NCBI GenBank assembly: GCA_948788915.1
Contig: CAQFOZ010000002.1
Location: forward strand, 19,076 to 83,075
Length of the DNA: 64,000 bases
Direction: 5' to 3'
From: an uncultured Muribaculaceae bacterium
GTDB lineage: Bacteria; Bacteroidota; Bacteroidia; Bacteroidales; Muribaculaceae
Made by a program: the position numbers and the translations under genes
Part shown: positions 45,481 through 54,334 of the stretch, piece after piece
Position numbering within the stretch: position 1 is the first letter of the stretch
Layout of the letters: every line of letters starts with the position of its first letter
Notes under the pieces: model-generated
Databases searched by the model: none
Seen by the model: the letters and a program-made list of their open reading frames with translations, nothing else
What the model was told of the DNA's origin: nothing

Positions 45481-46062
45481 CTATCGTACATCCCTGAGAA
45501 TTTCCGGTTTGAATTCCGGAGGAAGAATCTTTCCGGGATCTACTGAGTCCACACGGGTCACAACAATCTTGCTGTCTCCCCGCCATGGAAGTGTCGTATG
45601 ATATTTGTTATATACCACACGCACTGGCATATTGGCATAAAGCATCCTGCGCAACTTGGCAGCGACTTCCGGAACAGCCGTAAAAACAAAATCTTCACGG
45701 TAGACACGTGTCGTGTCCATTATCTCCCGATATGGAAGAATAACACCCTCATATGTTTTGAACAACGTGCCCCTTCTCTCTATATTCTCAACATATCCGT
45801 ATTGGGTTGACTCCTCCACATACGGAGTGAAATAATATATATAGCCTATTACAGCAAGCACGACAACCACACCGGTAGCAATAAGCCATATTTTCCATTT
45901 ATCGCGTCTGCGTGGGTCAAGCGGTCTCAAATGTTCAAACTCCGATTCAGGTTGCTCCCAATAACGCGGATCCTCCGGAGAATATTCCGGCTCCTTTACT
46001 TTCTTTTCTTTGTTTACAATCTCTTCGTCGAAGAAATCCTCTTTATCGTCATTTAAATTCAT
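45481..46062 (-). CDS. Single-span membrane protein of unknown function
   Basis: 193 residues. An acidic, proline-bearing N-terminal tail (about 1-50, EPEYSPEDPRYWEQP), one membrane helix (about 60-78), and a C-terminal extracytoplasmic domain (about 80-193) with the phrases TLFKTYEGVILPYREIMDTT and MLYANMPVRVVYNKYH. No family recognised with certainty; this type occurs beside the flippase-like gene in Bacteroidetes. It starts 7 bp after the upstream gene, so the pair is surely co-transcribed. Confidence 0.75.
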   Translation of the reverse strand: MNLNDDKEDFFDEEIVNKEKKVKEPEYSPEDPRYWEQPESEFEHLRPLDPRRRDKWKIWLIATGVVVVLAVIGYIYYFTPYVEESTQYGYVENIERRGTLFKTYEGVILPYREIMDTTRVYREDFVFTAVPEVAAKLRRMLYANMPVRVVYNKYHTTLPWRGDSKIVVTRVDSVDPGKILPPEFKPEILRDVR

Positions 46063-46069
46063 TGCAAGA

Positions 46070-47107
46070 TCAAGATTCCTTTTTAATTACTTTTTTTGTG
46101 TTTTTATCCAACGATATAAATATCATTGTAAAGATCCCTAAAGCTATTAGCATTACAGTCTGTCCGGACCACTGCAACATTGAGAAGGCCGTGCCGTCTG
46201 CCGCAGATATACCGTAAATAGCCAGGCCAAACATTATTGCCAGATTCCAAGGTCCAAGACCACCGTTAGAGGGGACGGCCATGCCTATTGAACTCAACAC
46301 AAATGCCACCAGACATGGTGTAAGCCCAAATGCAAGACCCGGCTCAGCACATAATTCCCGAGTAAAAGGGAAAGCGAAAAAAGCCACATACAGCTGTATA
46401 TAGTAGCAAAACCATATTGCCAGAGAATAGAACACAAACATCCATTTACCGTCCATTTTCGCAACAACAGCAAAACCTTGCCACATCTCATTCACCCACA
46501 CCTTTATCTTTCTTACCGGACCAAAATTTCCACAAAAATGAAAAATCGCCCATACCAGCACAATGGTTATTGCAGACAATATCCACGTCCAGGCATTATT
46601 TATCATTTCCACAAACTCCTTACCTACCGGATATCTTGAAAGAAACGCATTTATTGCCGGGGCTGCCACTATAAATGTCAGCACCAACAGCAGGAGCACG
46701 CATGCCGTATCTGTCAGGCGATCCGCAACCATTGAACCCAGAACCTTGGTAAACGGAGCCTCCTGACGTCGGGATATATATGTACACCTCCACACCTCTC
46801 CAAGTCTCGGGAACAACAGATTCAGAGCATAACATCCGAATACAGAGCAACACAGAGCCATTAGCGGTGCGTCTATATCCAGACTTTTAAGCTGTATGCG
46901 CCAGCGCAACGCTCTGAACACATGCGATAATATACTTATACCCATCGCGCAGAGAATCCACCAATAATCCACCCCATGACGCAATATCTCCATCATGTCC
47001 GAGAAGTTTACCTTCCTGAACATATAGCCGACAAGCAGTACAGTCAGCGCAAGAGGTATAAGCCATTTAACTAGATAACCGGCAAGCTTCTTTTTAGAGA
47101 TGCTCAT
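46070..47107 (-). CDS. Flippase-like (LPG synthase TM-domain) membrane protein
   Basis: 345 residues with about eight membrane helices. The motif RALRWRIQLKS near residue 75, FPRLGEVWRCTYISRRQ, GSMVADRLTDTACVL and PSNGGLGPWNLAIMFGL match the lysylphosphatidylglycerol synthase membrane-domain (UPF0104) family, which lacks the aminoacyl-transferase domain and is thought to flip lipids or lipid-linked sugars. A -7 box TAATTTTG lies at 47143-47136, so it has its own promoter in the spacer after birA. Confidence 0.85.
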   Translation of the reverse strand: MSISKKKLAGYLVKWLIPLALTVLLVGYMFRKVNFSDMMEILRHGVDYWWILCAMGISILSHVFRALRWRIQLKSLDIDAPLMALCCSVFGCYALNLLFPRLGEVWRCTYISRRQEAPFTKVLGSMVADRLTDTACVLLLLVLTFIVAAPAINAFLSRYPVGKEFVEMINNAWTWILSAITIVLVWAIFHFCGNFGPVRKIKVWVNEMWQGFAVVAKMDGKWMFVFYSLAIWFCYYIQLYVAFFAFPFTRELCAEPGLAFGLTPCLVAFVLSSIGMAVPSNGGLGPWNLAIMFGLAIYGISAADGTAFSMLQWSGQTVMLIALGIFTMIFISLDKNTKKVIKKES

Positions 47108-47135
47108 ATTGTTTTGTTAAATCGAATTTTACCTG

Positions 47136-47143
47136 CAAAATTA
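47136..47143 (-). promoter_or_regulatory. -7 promoter box for the flippase-like gene
   Basis: TAATTTTG on the minus strand; predicted leader about 24 nt. It lies 14 bp before the birA 3' end, allowing internal transcription of the last two genes of the tsaE-birA set. Confidence 0.5.
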
Positions 47144-47156
47144 ATCAAATTCCACC

Positions 47157-47894
47157 CTACAGCAAAAATTCCACCTCCTTGAATGCATATTCAAGTATTT
47201 CTCCTGTTTCCACATTCTTTACAGACAGGAAACCCATAGGTGCCACATCTTTAATTATTCCGGTGTAACATTCCCCGGTACGACAGTCTCGGAATCCATA
47301 CCCGATTCCGTCTCCTCTCCATAAATTCTTCACAAACCTCCTGTGAGTCTCTTCTCTGCCACTGTCTGTTTCAAGCCTCTTTATGCCCTCCGTAAGAATC
47401 GACACATATTGTTCCAACAGCATTTCGAGATTATATTCCTGTCCTGTAAGCTGAGTCGCAGACACCGGATTAGGTGCATCACTAAAGAACTTTTTTTGAT
47501 TTATATTGACACCTATCCCGGCTACCGTCCTGTCAAGATTCATTCCAAGCACTGAGTGTTCTATCAGAATACCGCATATCTTCTTATCTCCCACATATAC
47601 ATCATTAGGCCACTTTACTTTAGCATCTATATCAATACCGGCAAGCAGGTCTATCACCGCAAGCGCGACTGCTTCACTTATCGAGAATTGATTCCGGGCC
47701 GGGAAACTCACAGGATGCCACATAACGGAAAATGACAGATTCTTGCCCGCCTCCGATTCCCAGCTGTTCCCTTTCTGCCCGCGTCCATTGGTCTGGGAAC
47801 GTGTGGCAAGAACAATTCCGCCAGTATTCTTTTGGTCATATTCCAGAACCGCTGAGTTAGTTGATGTTGTCTCGTCAATCCAGATTATTATCAT
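47157..47894 (-). CDS. birA: Biotin-[acetyl-CoA-carboxylase] ligase
   Basis: 245 residues, the catalytic core only; the N-terminal DNA-binding domain of E. coli BirA is absent, so it cannot act as a repressor. The biotinyl-AMP loop is QTNGRGQKGNSWESE near residue 35, and KWPNDVYVGDKKICGILIE near residue 95 provides the catalytic Lys. A short C-terminal SH3-like domain follows. It attaches biotin to carboxylase carrier proteins. Overlaps tsaE by 4 bp. Confidence 0.93.
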   Translation of the reverse strand: MIIIWIDETTSTNSAVLEYDQKNTGGIVLATRSQTNGRGQKGNSWESEAGKNLSFSVMWHPVSFPARNQFSISEAVALAVIDLLAGIDIDAKVKWPNDVYVGDKKICGILIEHSVLGMNLDRTVAGIGVNINQKKFFSDAPNPVSATQLTGQEYNLEMLLEQYVSILTEGIKRLETDSGREETHRRFVKNLWRGDGIGYGFRDCRTGECYTGIIKDVAPMGFLSVKNVETGEILEYAFKEVEFLL

Positions 47895-48307
47895 TCCGAA
47901 ACTATAATTGTGCGTGAGTTATCGTCATTCACCCTTATTTCCACTTCCACCACATCATCAGGCAGATGTCCTTCCGCCATCTCGGGCCATTCTATAAGAC
48001 ACACGGAGCCATTGTCCCAATAATCTTCCACCCCCATGTCAAGTAGCTCCTCTTCATCTTTAATCCTGTAAAAATCAAAATGATATATCGGCATCCCGTC
48101 GGGGCGAGCATATTCATTCACAATACTGAATGTCGGACTTGAAGCCTCATCACTGCTACCAAGCTCGGCACATAACGCTGATATAAAAGTGGTCTTGCCG
48201 GCTCCCATAGGGGCGCGGAATACATAATGAAGACGCCCTTGCATGGCAGCCACGAATTTTGCGGCCGCATCCGCCAACATTTCAGGTGAGCCTACATTGA
48301 TTTCCAT
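47891..48307 (-). CDS. tsaE: tRNA threonylcarbamoyladenosine biosynthesis ATPase TsaE
   Basis: 138 residues. Walker A is APMGAGKTTFISALC near residue 35; SSPTFSIVNEY and HFDFYRIKDEEEL follow, and CLIEWPEMAEGHLPDD near residue 105 is the family signature. TsaE works with TsaB/TsaD/TsaC in t6A modification of tRNA. First gene of the minus-strand unit; its ATG is followed after 417 bp by an overlapping birA. Confidence 0.95.
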   Translation of the reverse strand: MEINVGSPEMLADAAAKFVAAMQGRLHYVFRAPMGAGKTTFISALCAELGSSDEASSPTFSIVNEYARPDGMPIYHFDFYRIKDEEELLDMGVEDYWDNGSVCLIEWPEMAEGHLPDDVVEVEIRVNDDNSRTIIVSE

Positions 48308-48400
48308 GTTATTCTTGTTATATTCGGTTTTTGAATGCTAAATTACTCAATAGAATTCAATTTCAAGTAAAATAGAGACTAAAGTTTAATTAATATTGAT

Positions 48401-48408
48401 TATATTTG
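48401..48408 (+). promoter_or_regulatory. -7 promoter box upstream of hairpin B2
   Basis: TATATTTG. A transcript from here to the gene at 48659 would carry a leader of about 245 nt that includes the entire B2 element. Confidence 0.5.
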
Positions 48409-48419
48409 CGGATATATAG

Positions 48420-48620
48420 CTTAGAGAGTGTTTGAATTTAACACGAATTATATTTAAAGAGGATATTTGAGATTCTTTTCATCCACCTGAAGGATCTTTC
48501 CGGTGAATTTACCGGGATTTTATCAGTCGCATAGCCCGCTATGCTCCTTCTTCATCCCGATAAATTCCCTCGAAAATCTCTCTTCAGGTGAATGAAAGTT
48601 AAACCCAAACACTCTCTTAG
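48420..48620. repeat. Long hairpin repeat element B2
   Basis: Inverted ends: AGAGAGTGTTTGAATTTAAC (left) and GTTAAACCCAAACACTCTCT (right). Inner pairs include CTTTTCATCCACCTGAAG with CTTCAGGTGAATGAAAG and GAATTTACCGGGAT with ATCCCGATAAATTC. The apex is the small hairpin GCATAGCCCGCTATGC inside TCAGTCGCATA...GCTCC. The right end is followed by a second partial end (GAGAGTGTTTCTTA). No gene is seen in 48308-48658. Confidence 0.8.
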
Positions 48621-48658
48621 AGAGTGTTTCTTAAATCAGAAAAAAATTTAGACAGAAT

Positions 48659-49855
48659 ATGGGAAAAGTTCTTATTATCGGAGCCGGTGGCGTTGGAACG
48701 GTCGTGGCTCATAAATGCGCACAGAATCCGGAGGTGTTTTCTGAAATTGTACTCGCCTCCCGCACAAAATCAAAATGCGATAAAATAGCTGCCGAAATAG
48801 GCAAAGCAAATATTGTTACAGATCAGGTTGACGCCGATTCAGTAGAGCAACTTGTGGAACTCTTCAACCGCCATAAGCCGGATATCTGCATAAATGTGGC
48901 CCTCCCGTATCAGGACCTCACAATTATGGAGGCCTGTCTTAAATGCGGCGTAAATTATCTCGACACCGCCAACTATGAGCCCAAAGACGAGGCCCATTTC
49001 GAATATTCCTGGCAGTGGGCATACCGCAAGCGTTTTGAAGACGCAGGACTCACAGCAATTCTCGGATGCGGTTTTGATCCGGGCGTATCAGCCGTTTTCG
49101 TGGCTTATGCCACAAAACACCATTTCTCCGAGATGCGCTATCTGGATATAGTAGACTGCAATGCCGGCAACCACGGAAAAGCGTTCGCAACCAACTTCAA
49201 TCCAGAAATCAACATTCGTGAAATCACCCAGAAAGGGAAATACTGGGAAGACGGCAAATGGGTAGAAACCGAGAATCTTGAGATACACCGGCCGTTGACC
49301 TATCCCAATATCGGTGAACGCGAATCATATCTGCTCTACCATGAGGAGCTTGAAAGTCTCGTCCAGAACTTCCCCTCTATCCGCAGAGCACGTTTCTGGA
49401 TGACATTCGGACAAGAATATCTCACACATCTCCGTGTTATCCAGGATATAGGCATGGCGCGTATAGATCCTGTGATGTACAACGGGCAGGAAATCGTACC
49501 TATCCAGTTCCTTAAGGCGGTGCTCCCCGATCCGGGATCGCTCGGAGAGAACTATACAGGAGAGACATCTATCGGTTGCCGCATAAAAGGGCTTGACAAG
49601 AAAGGCAACGAGTCTACTTATTATATCTACAACAACTGTTCTCATCAGGAGGCTTACAAGGAAACAGGTGCACAGGCAGTAAGCTATACCACCGGTGTTC
49701 CTGCAATGGTTGGAGCATACATGTTCCTGACAGGGAAATGGGTAATGCCCGGTGTGCACAATGTGGAGGAATTCAATCCGGATCCGTTCCTTGAAAAACT
49801 GGCGAACTCCGGACTCACCTGGCACGTGATCGAGAATGGAGATATCGAGCTTTGA
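48659..49855 (+). CDS. Saccharopine dehydrogenase family protein, carboxynorspermidine synthase-like
   Basis: 398 residues. N-terminal NADP-binding Rossmann motif GAGGVGTVVAHKC and VLASRTKSKCDKI; then NVALPYQDLTIMEACLKCGVNYLDTANY and GCGFDPGVSAVFVAYA, and the C-terminal saccharopine dehydrogenase domain. This architecture and length fit carboxynorspermidine dehydrogenase (CANSDH) used in the alternative spermidine/norspermidine pathway of gut Bacteroidetes; the decarboxylase partner is not in the window. A saccharopine dehydrogenase in lysine metabolism is the other option. GH31 gene follows 34 bp later. Confidence 0.85.
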   Translation: MGKVLIIGAGGVGTVVAHKCAQNPEVFSEIVLASRTKSKCDKIAAEIGKANIVTDQVDADSVEQLVELFNRHKPDICINVALPYQDLTIMEACLKCGVNYLDTANYEPKDEAHFEYSWQWAYRKRFEDAGLTAILGCGFDPGVSAVFVAYATKHHFSEMRYLDIVDCNAGNHGKAFATNFNPEINIREITQKGKYWEDGKWVETENLEIHRPLTYPNIGERESYLLYHEELESLVQNFPSIRRARFWMTFGQEYLTHLRVIQDIGMARIDPVMYNGQEIVPIQFLKAVLPDPGSLGENYTGETSIGCRIKGLDKKGNESTYYIYNNCSHQEAYKETGAQAVSYTTGVPAMVGAYMFLTGKWVMPGVHNVEEFNPDPFLEKLANSGLTWHVIENGDIEL

Positions 49856-49889
49856 TACCAACGTCCGAAAGGATATACAACCGCTTATA

Positions 49890-52268
49890 ATGAAGAAATT
49901 ATTTCTAATATCAGCCGTTGCCCTGCATATGGGGGCAACGGTTTTTGCTTTGCCTTCACGACAAGGCAACTGGATTACACAGCAGGACAATACTTTTTTT
50001 CTAAACACGGAAAAGAACACAGTTGCCATTACCCCATATGGGAATGATATCTTTCAGGTAACATCAATACCGGAGGGAACCGATAATTTCACGCTGCCGC
50101 ACTCGCAGGCCGTTGTACTCAACCCGTCGCCTGTACAACCTGTGTCTTTTGCTACAGCAAACGAATTCTCCCTGTACACTCCCTCCGTTATTGTAAAAGT
50201 AGACCGCGCTACCGGAAAAGTTTCTTTTGAGAACAGACAGGGAGAAACACTTATTGAGGAGGCTTCCGGAGTCGACAACAGCCGTGATCTCAAAACCGTC
50301 ACATTCAAGACACCGAAAGGCGACACTTTCTACGGAGCCGGAGAAAAAGGACATTCCCTGGCTCTCAACGGAGACACTCTCACCCTTTACAACCGGCAGA
50401 ACTACGGCTATACATACAATGATTCCCGAATCAACCAGATGGGCATAACCATGCCGTATTTCGCATCCGACAAAGGGTATGGCATCCTCATTGACGATTA
50501 CAACTCCGCAAAGCTGATCCTGGGAGATGATAAAATCCGTTATGAATCACAAACACCGAAATCCCTATCCTACTATTTTATCAACGGAAACGGCAGTCTT
50601 AAGGGAGTCACATCAAATTTCACTCTCCTGACAGGACGCCAGAATCTGCCACCTTTCTGGAGTCTCGGGTACATCACTTCCAAATACGGCTACCACACAC
50701 AGGACGAAGCTTTAGGAGCAATCGACTCTATCAAACAGATGGGGCTGCCTGTAGACGGAATCATTTTCGATCTTTACTGGTATGGAGTTGAGACAGATAT
50801 GGGGCGTCTGCAGTGGTATAAGAAACAATTCCCGGACCATAAAGCCATGCTTGATTCGCTCAATAAAATGGGTGTGCATACAGTGCTTATATCCCAGCCT
50901 TATATTAACAAAAAAGGTGCGATCGACAATTATAACGAGTTGAATGCCGGTGGCATGCTCACTCACGATGCAACCGGTGCGACAAAGGACGTTACAACAT
51001 GGGTCGGAGATGCCGGCATGTTCGATATCGCCAATCCGCATACACGCAATTGGCTGTGGAACCGTCTGAAACCCCTCACTGCGGAGGGTCTTTCAGGCTG
51101 GTGGGGAGATCTCGGTGAGCCGGAAGTGCATCCGCTTGAGATCGTACATGCAAACGGAGAAACAGCCGAACAATTCCATAATGCCTATGGCAACGAATGG
51201 TCAAGACTCATATACAACGGGCTGCGCAAGGATTTCCCCGATATGCGCCCACTGCTTATGATGCGCGGAGGCACAACCGGACTGCAGCGTTATTCAGTAT
51301 TCCCGTGGACAACCGACGTATCCCGCTCATGGGGCGGACTCCGTCCGCAGGTAAACCTGATGCTGAGCTCCGGACTGTCCGGACTTGGATACATGAGCTC
51401 CGACATCGGTGGATTTGCCGTTGATCCCGAAAAGCCGTATCTTCCGGAACTTTATCTCCGCTGGCTTGAGATGGGAGCTTTTACTCCCATCTTACGAACT
51501 CACGCGCAATTTAAACCTGAACCTTATCATTACCCGCAATATGCCAAGGCCATACAACGTATCGTAAAAATGCGATACGAATGGCTTCCCTATAATTATA
51601 CTCTCGCATATGAGAATGCCCGATACGGATGGCCGCTTGCCCGCCCTCTGAATTTCTACTCAAAAGATCCGTCCGGAAAACTGTCCGACGTGCAGGATGA
51701 GTACCTTTGGGGACGCGACGTTCTTGTAGCCCCCGTCATGAAAGATGGCATACGGTCAAGAAAAGTCATTTTTCCCGACGGTGAATGGGTAAACTGGCAC
51801 AACACAGCTCTTAAGTATACCGGAGGTAAGGAATATGCCGTAAAGGCTCCGCTCGGACAACTTCCCCTGTTTGTAAGGACAGGCAGTTTCATTCCGCAAT
51901 ACACTAAGCAGATAGAAAACACATCCAAATATGACCCTTCAAAACTTACTGTAAAATATTTCGCATCGGATAAAGAATCGGAATATACACTGTTTGAAGA
52001 TGACCGTCGGAATCCCGAATCATTACAGGAGAACAAATATCAGCTGATACATTTCAAAGCCGGTTATTCTAAAAAAGGACACACCATAGACATCACTGCA
52101 GAAGGCTCATATACCGGTATGCCAGCAGAAAGGGAGATTACTCTTGAAGTGATTGGTATTAGTCGTCCGGCAAAAGTCTCCGCACCTAAATGGAGTTACA
52201 ATGCGGCGACACGCACACTCACAGCCACTGTCATTCTAAAGAACTCAGCCTCACTGACATTTATATGA
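49890..52268 (+). CDS. GH31 family glycoside hydrolase (alpha-glucosidase/xylosidase type)
   Basis: 792 residues from ATG 49890, which begins a signal peptide (KKLFLISAVALHMGATVFA); the longer frame overlaps the upstream gene. The GH31 N-terminal beta-sandwich is followed by the catalytic barrel. Nucleophile Asp407 lies in GWWGDLGEPEVHP; acid/base Asp476 lies in FPWTTDVSRSWGG. A DUF5110-like C-terminal domain ends the protein. The enzyme should cleave alpha-linked glucose or xylose from oligosaccharides in the periplasm. Its stop overlaps the start of the next GT2 by 4 bp (ATGA), an unusual coupling of a hydrolase with a transferase. Confidence 0.93.
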   Translation: MKKLFLISAVALHMGATVFALPSRQGNWITQQDNTFFLNTEKNTVAITPYGNDIFQVTSIPEGTDNFTLPHSQAVVLNPSPVQPVSFATANEFSLYTPSVIVKVDRATGKVSFENRQGETLIEEASGVDNSRDLKTVTFKTPKGDTFYGAGEKGHSLALNGDTLTLYNRQNYGYTYNDSRINQMGITMPYFASDKGYGILIDDYNSAKLILGDDKIRYESQTPKSLSYYFINGNGSLKGVTSNFTLLTGRQNLPPFWSLGYITSKYGYHTQDEALGAIDSIKQMGLPVDGIIFDLYWYGVETDMGRLQWYKKQFPDHKAMLDSLNKMGVHTVLISQPYINKKGAIDNYNELNAGGMLTHDATGATKDVTTWVGDAGMFDIANPHTRNWLWNRLKPLTAEGLSGWWGDLGEPEVHPLEIVHANGETAEQFHNAYGNEWSRLIYNGLRKDFPDMRPLLMMRGGTTGLQRYSVFPWTTDVSRSWGGLRPQVNLMLSSGLSGLGYMSSDIGGFAVDPEKPYLPELYLRWLEMGAFTPILRTHAQFKPEPYHYPQYAKAIQRIVKMRYEWLPYNYTLAYENARYGWPLARPLNFYSKDPSGKLSDVQDEYLWGRDVLVAPVMKDGIRSRKVIFPDGEWVNWHNTALKYTGGKEYAVKAPLGQLPLFVRTGSFIPQYTKQIENTSKYDPSKLTVKYFASDKESEYTLFEDDRRNPESLQENKYQLIHFKAGYSKKGHTIDITAEGSYTGMPAEREITLEVIGISRPAKVSAPKWSYNAATRTLTATVILKNSASLTFI

Positions 52269-53092
52269 GTTTTTCTGTCCTCATGTCGGTTTACATTAAT
52301 GACAAACCGGAATATGTAGACCGCGCTGTTCAAAGTGTGACAAAGCTTCAGACTCTGAAGCCTGATGAAATTGTTCTTGTTGTGGATGGCCCGGTTTCAC
52401 AAAAGGTTTCTGAACTTATCGATTCTTTTGAGAAATCGGAAGAATATAATTTCAATGTTTTACGGTTAGCGGAGAACAAAGGGCTCGGGAATGCCCTTCG
52501 GATAGGGCTTGAGGCATCGACACACGAGATAGTCGCCAGAATGGATTCTGATGATGTCTCTTTGCCAGACCGATTCGAAAGGCAGATCTCATATCTGGAG
52601 AATCACCCCGGATGCGATGTCGTAGGAGGTCAGATATCTGAATTTGTCGGTGAAGAAAGCAATATCATAGGAGAGAGAAATGTTCCTTGTAAAAATGATG
52701 ATATACACACTTGTCTAAAATGGCGCAACCCTTTTAATCATATGAGTGTAATGATGTTACGTTCACGTGTCATGGCTGTGGGCAATTACATTGACCTGTA
52801 TTTGAACGAGGATTATTTTCTTTGGATCCGGATGGCTGAGGCCGGTTGCCATTTCGCCAATCTACCAGATATATCAGTCAATGTACGTGTCGGGAAGGAG
52901 ATGTACGCGCGTCGCGGAGGCTGGACGTATCTCAAAAGTCAGGAAAGACTACAACGCTATATGTTGCAACACAAACTTATCGGATTGCCTCGCTACCTGC
53001 TTAATGTCGCGGGCCGTTTCACCATTCAGGTGGCGATGCCGGACTCTCTGCGGGGATGGATCTATCAGAAATTTTTCAGAAATAAAAATTGA
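52265..53092 (+). CDS. GT2 family glycosyltransferase
   Basis: 275 residues from ATG 52265 (MSFSVLMSVY), overlapping the GH31 stop. It has SVLMSVYINDKPEY, VLVVDGPVS, ENKGLGNALRIGL and DSDD (ARMDSDDVSLPDRF) as metal site, as in amylovoran/galactosyl-type GT2 enzymes. The C-terminal 60 residues are basic and may touch the membrane. Substrate unknown. It sits just before tRNA-Ser and is the left-most gene of the polysaccharide locus, although it is translationally linked to GH31. Confidence 0.85.
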   Translation: MSFSVLMSVYINDKPEYVDRAVQSVTKLQTLKPDEIVLVVDGPVSQKVSELIDSFEKSEEYNFNVLRLAENKGLGNALRIGLEASTHEIVARMDSDDVSLPDRFERQISYLENHPGCDVVGGQISEFVGEESNIIGERNVPCKNDDIHTCLKWRNPFNHMSVMMLRSRVMAVGNYIDLYLNEDYFLWIRMAEAGCHFANLPDISVNVRVGKEMYARRGGWTYLKSQERLQRYMLQHKLIGLPRYLLNVAGRFTIQVAMPDSLRGWIYQKFFRNKN

Positions 53093-53139
53093 TATGCTTT
53101 TAAAGCATGTCTGGGTTTGATTTAAGAAGACCTCAACGA

Positions 53140-53170
53140 CTGGGAATGAAAAAACAAGTTTCATTCTCAG
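53140..53170 (+). terminator. Hairpin after the GT2 gene
   Basis: CTGGGAATGAAA / TTTCATTCTCAG pair with one G-T wobble around a 7-base loop; a T-rich stretch follows after a few bases. Likely terminates the CANSDH-GH31-GT2 transcript before tRNA-Ser. Confidence 0.55.
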
Positions 53171-53255
53171 CCGCTTGTTTAATTTGACTAATAAGTCAAT
53201 TTTTTAAGAAACTCTAAAATTTTCGGTCACTATTGCACAAATAAAAATTTGTTAT

Positions 53256-53263
53256 TAACTTTG
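53256..53263 (+). promoter_or_regulatory. -7 promoter box for tRNA-Ser
   Basis: TAACTTTG, with TTG at 53233-53235 as -33; 10 bp before the tRNA 5' end. Confidence 0.65.
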
Positions 53264-53273
53264 CAACTGAAAA

Positions 53274-53358
53274 GGAGAGATGGCAGAGTGGTCGATCGCG
53301 GCGGTCTTGAAAACCGTTGAGGGTAACACCTCCGGGGGTTCGAATCCCTCTCTCTCCG
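53274..53358 (+). tRNA. tRNA-Ser (anticodon UGA)
   Basis: 85-nt class II tRNA: acceptor GGAGAGA with TCTCTCC plus discriminator G; anticodon arm GCGGT/ACCGT with loop CTTGAAA and anticodon TGA at 53308-53310; variable arm (GAGGG...CCTCC region); T arm GGGGGTTCGAATCCCTC. CCA not encoded. Confidence 0.97.
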
Positions 53359-53376
53359 CTAATAACAAAGTTAATT

Positions 53377-53412
53377 CCGCTGTTAGTCAATAACTTGCAG
53401 CGGTTTTAGTTT
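53377..53412 (+). terminator. Terminator after tRNA-Ser
   Basis: CCGCTG / CAGCGG stem with an internal TTAG..TAAC pairing and a T-rich run (TTTTAGTTTT). Confidence 0.7.
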
Positions 53413-53439
53413 TATATACATACAAAAAAAAACATATAC

Positions 53440-53703
53440 AATTTAGGATCAGCGGATTTTCCCGGTTGGCGGTGCTGGAACTGAAGCCGGTAAACTTATA
53501 TCCGCCATGTATGAGGAGGCGCTGGAGTGCAAGGTGTTCCGTGTATCTTCTACCACTGGGTGGAAATGGCAAGTTACCTGGTTCACAAGACCCGCACGGC
53601 GATATTGATTATGAATTCGCAAGGAACCCATGCAAAGGCAGTTTTCGACACCAGAAATATCACCCGGAATCTTGCCTACAGGAGTAATATCGAACCGCTT
53701 TAA
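53440..53703 (+). pseudogene. Decayed coding remnant(s), possibly polysaccharide genes
   Basis: No intact gene. One frame from about 53446 reads FPVGGAGTEAGKLISAMYEE, like the Rossmann loop (GxGxxG) of nucleotide-sugar or CapD-like proteins, and stops after about 55 codons. A different frame then ends in AVFDTRNITRNLAYRSNIE just before a TAA at about 53702; this resembles the C-terminal end of nucleotide-sugar (UDP-GlcNAc-type) dehydrogenases. Because a WlbB/WbpD-type acetyltransferase follows, remnants of the matching dehydrogenase would fit the pathway. Fragments this short can mislead; the identity is tentative. Confidence 0.35.
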
Positions 53704-53712
53704 TCATTCGAC

Positions 53713-54276
53713 ATGGAAGATAAGAACTATTACGTACATCCGTCGAGCTATATCGATGAAAATGTAACCATAGGCGACGGCACAAAGATATGGCACTTCT
53801 GCCATGTGCAGACCGGAGCCTCAATAGGGCGCGACTGTACCCTGGGACAGAATGTGTATGTCGGCAGCAAAGTCAGAATCGGCAACGGAGTGCATATCCA
53901 GAACAATGTATCGGTGTATGAGGGGGTTGAGATCGAAGACAATGTGTTTTGCGGTCCCTCAGTCTGCTTTACCAACGTAAAGTTTCCGCGTGCGCATTTC
54001 CCTGTTCATGGCATATATGAAAAGACACTCGTCAGAGAGGGGGCGACACTGGGGGCGAACTGTACTATAATCTGCGGTCATGTCATAGGTCGCGGAGCGT
54101 TCATTGCCGCCGGTGCCGTAGTTACTGGAGATGTCAAGGACTATGCGCTTATAACCGGTGTTCCTGCCCGGCAGGCAGGCTGGGTGTGCGAGTGCGGACA
54201 CCGGCTCGATGAAACCCTTAAATGTCCATGCGGAAGAGAGTATTCGCTTGACGGAGAATTTCTGAAGAAGCATTGA
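53713..54276 (+). CDS. WlbB/WbpD-type sugar N-acetyltransferase (left-handed beta-helix)
   Basis: 187 residues of hexapeptide repeats ([LIV]-G-x4) from about residue 18 to 140, with IWHFCHVQ, NVYVGSKVRIGNGVHIQNNVSVYEGV and GAFIAAGAVVTGDV. It matches UDP-2-acetamido-3-amino-2,3-dideoxyglucuronate N-acetyltransferases. A Cys-rich tail (CECGH...CPCGR) may bind zinc, as in some members. It acetylates the 3-amino group of a nucleotide-activated sugar for surface polysaccharide. Its usual partners (dehydrogenase, oxidoreductase, aminotransferase) are not present intact here, so the pathway seems incomplete or is completed elsewhere. Confidence 0.88.
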   Translation: MEDKNYYVHPSSYIDENVTIGDGTKIWHFCHVQTGASIGRDCTLGQNVYVGSKVRIGNGVHIQNNVSVYEGVEIEDNVFCGPSVCFTNVKFPRAHFPVHGIYEKTLVREGATLGANCTIICGHVIGRGAFIAAGAVVTGDVKDYALITGVPARQAGWVCECGHRLDETLKCPCGREYSLDGEFLKKH

Positions 54277-54334
54277 CTATGCAATTCAAGGATTTAAAAC
54301 GGCAATCCGGAAGGCACGGACAAGAGTAGCTGAT

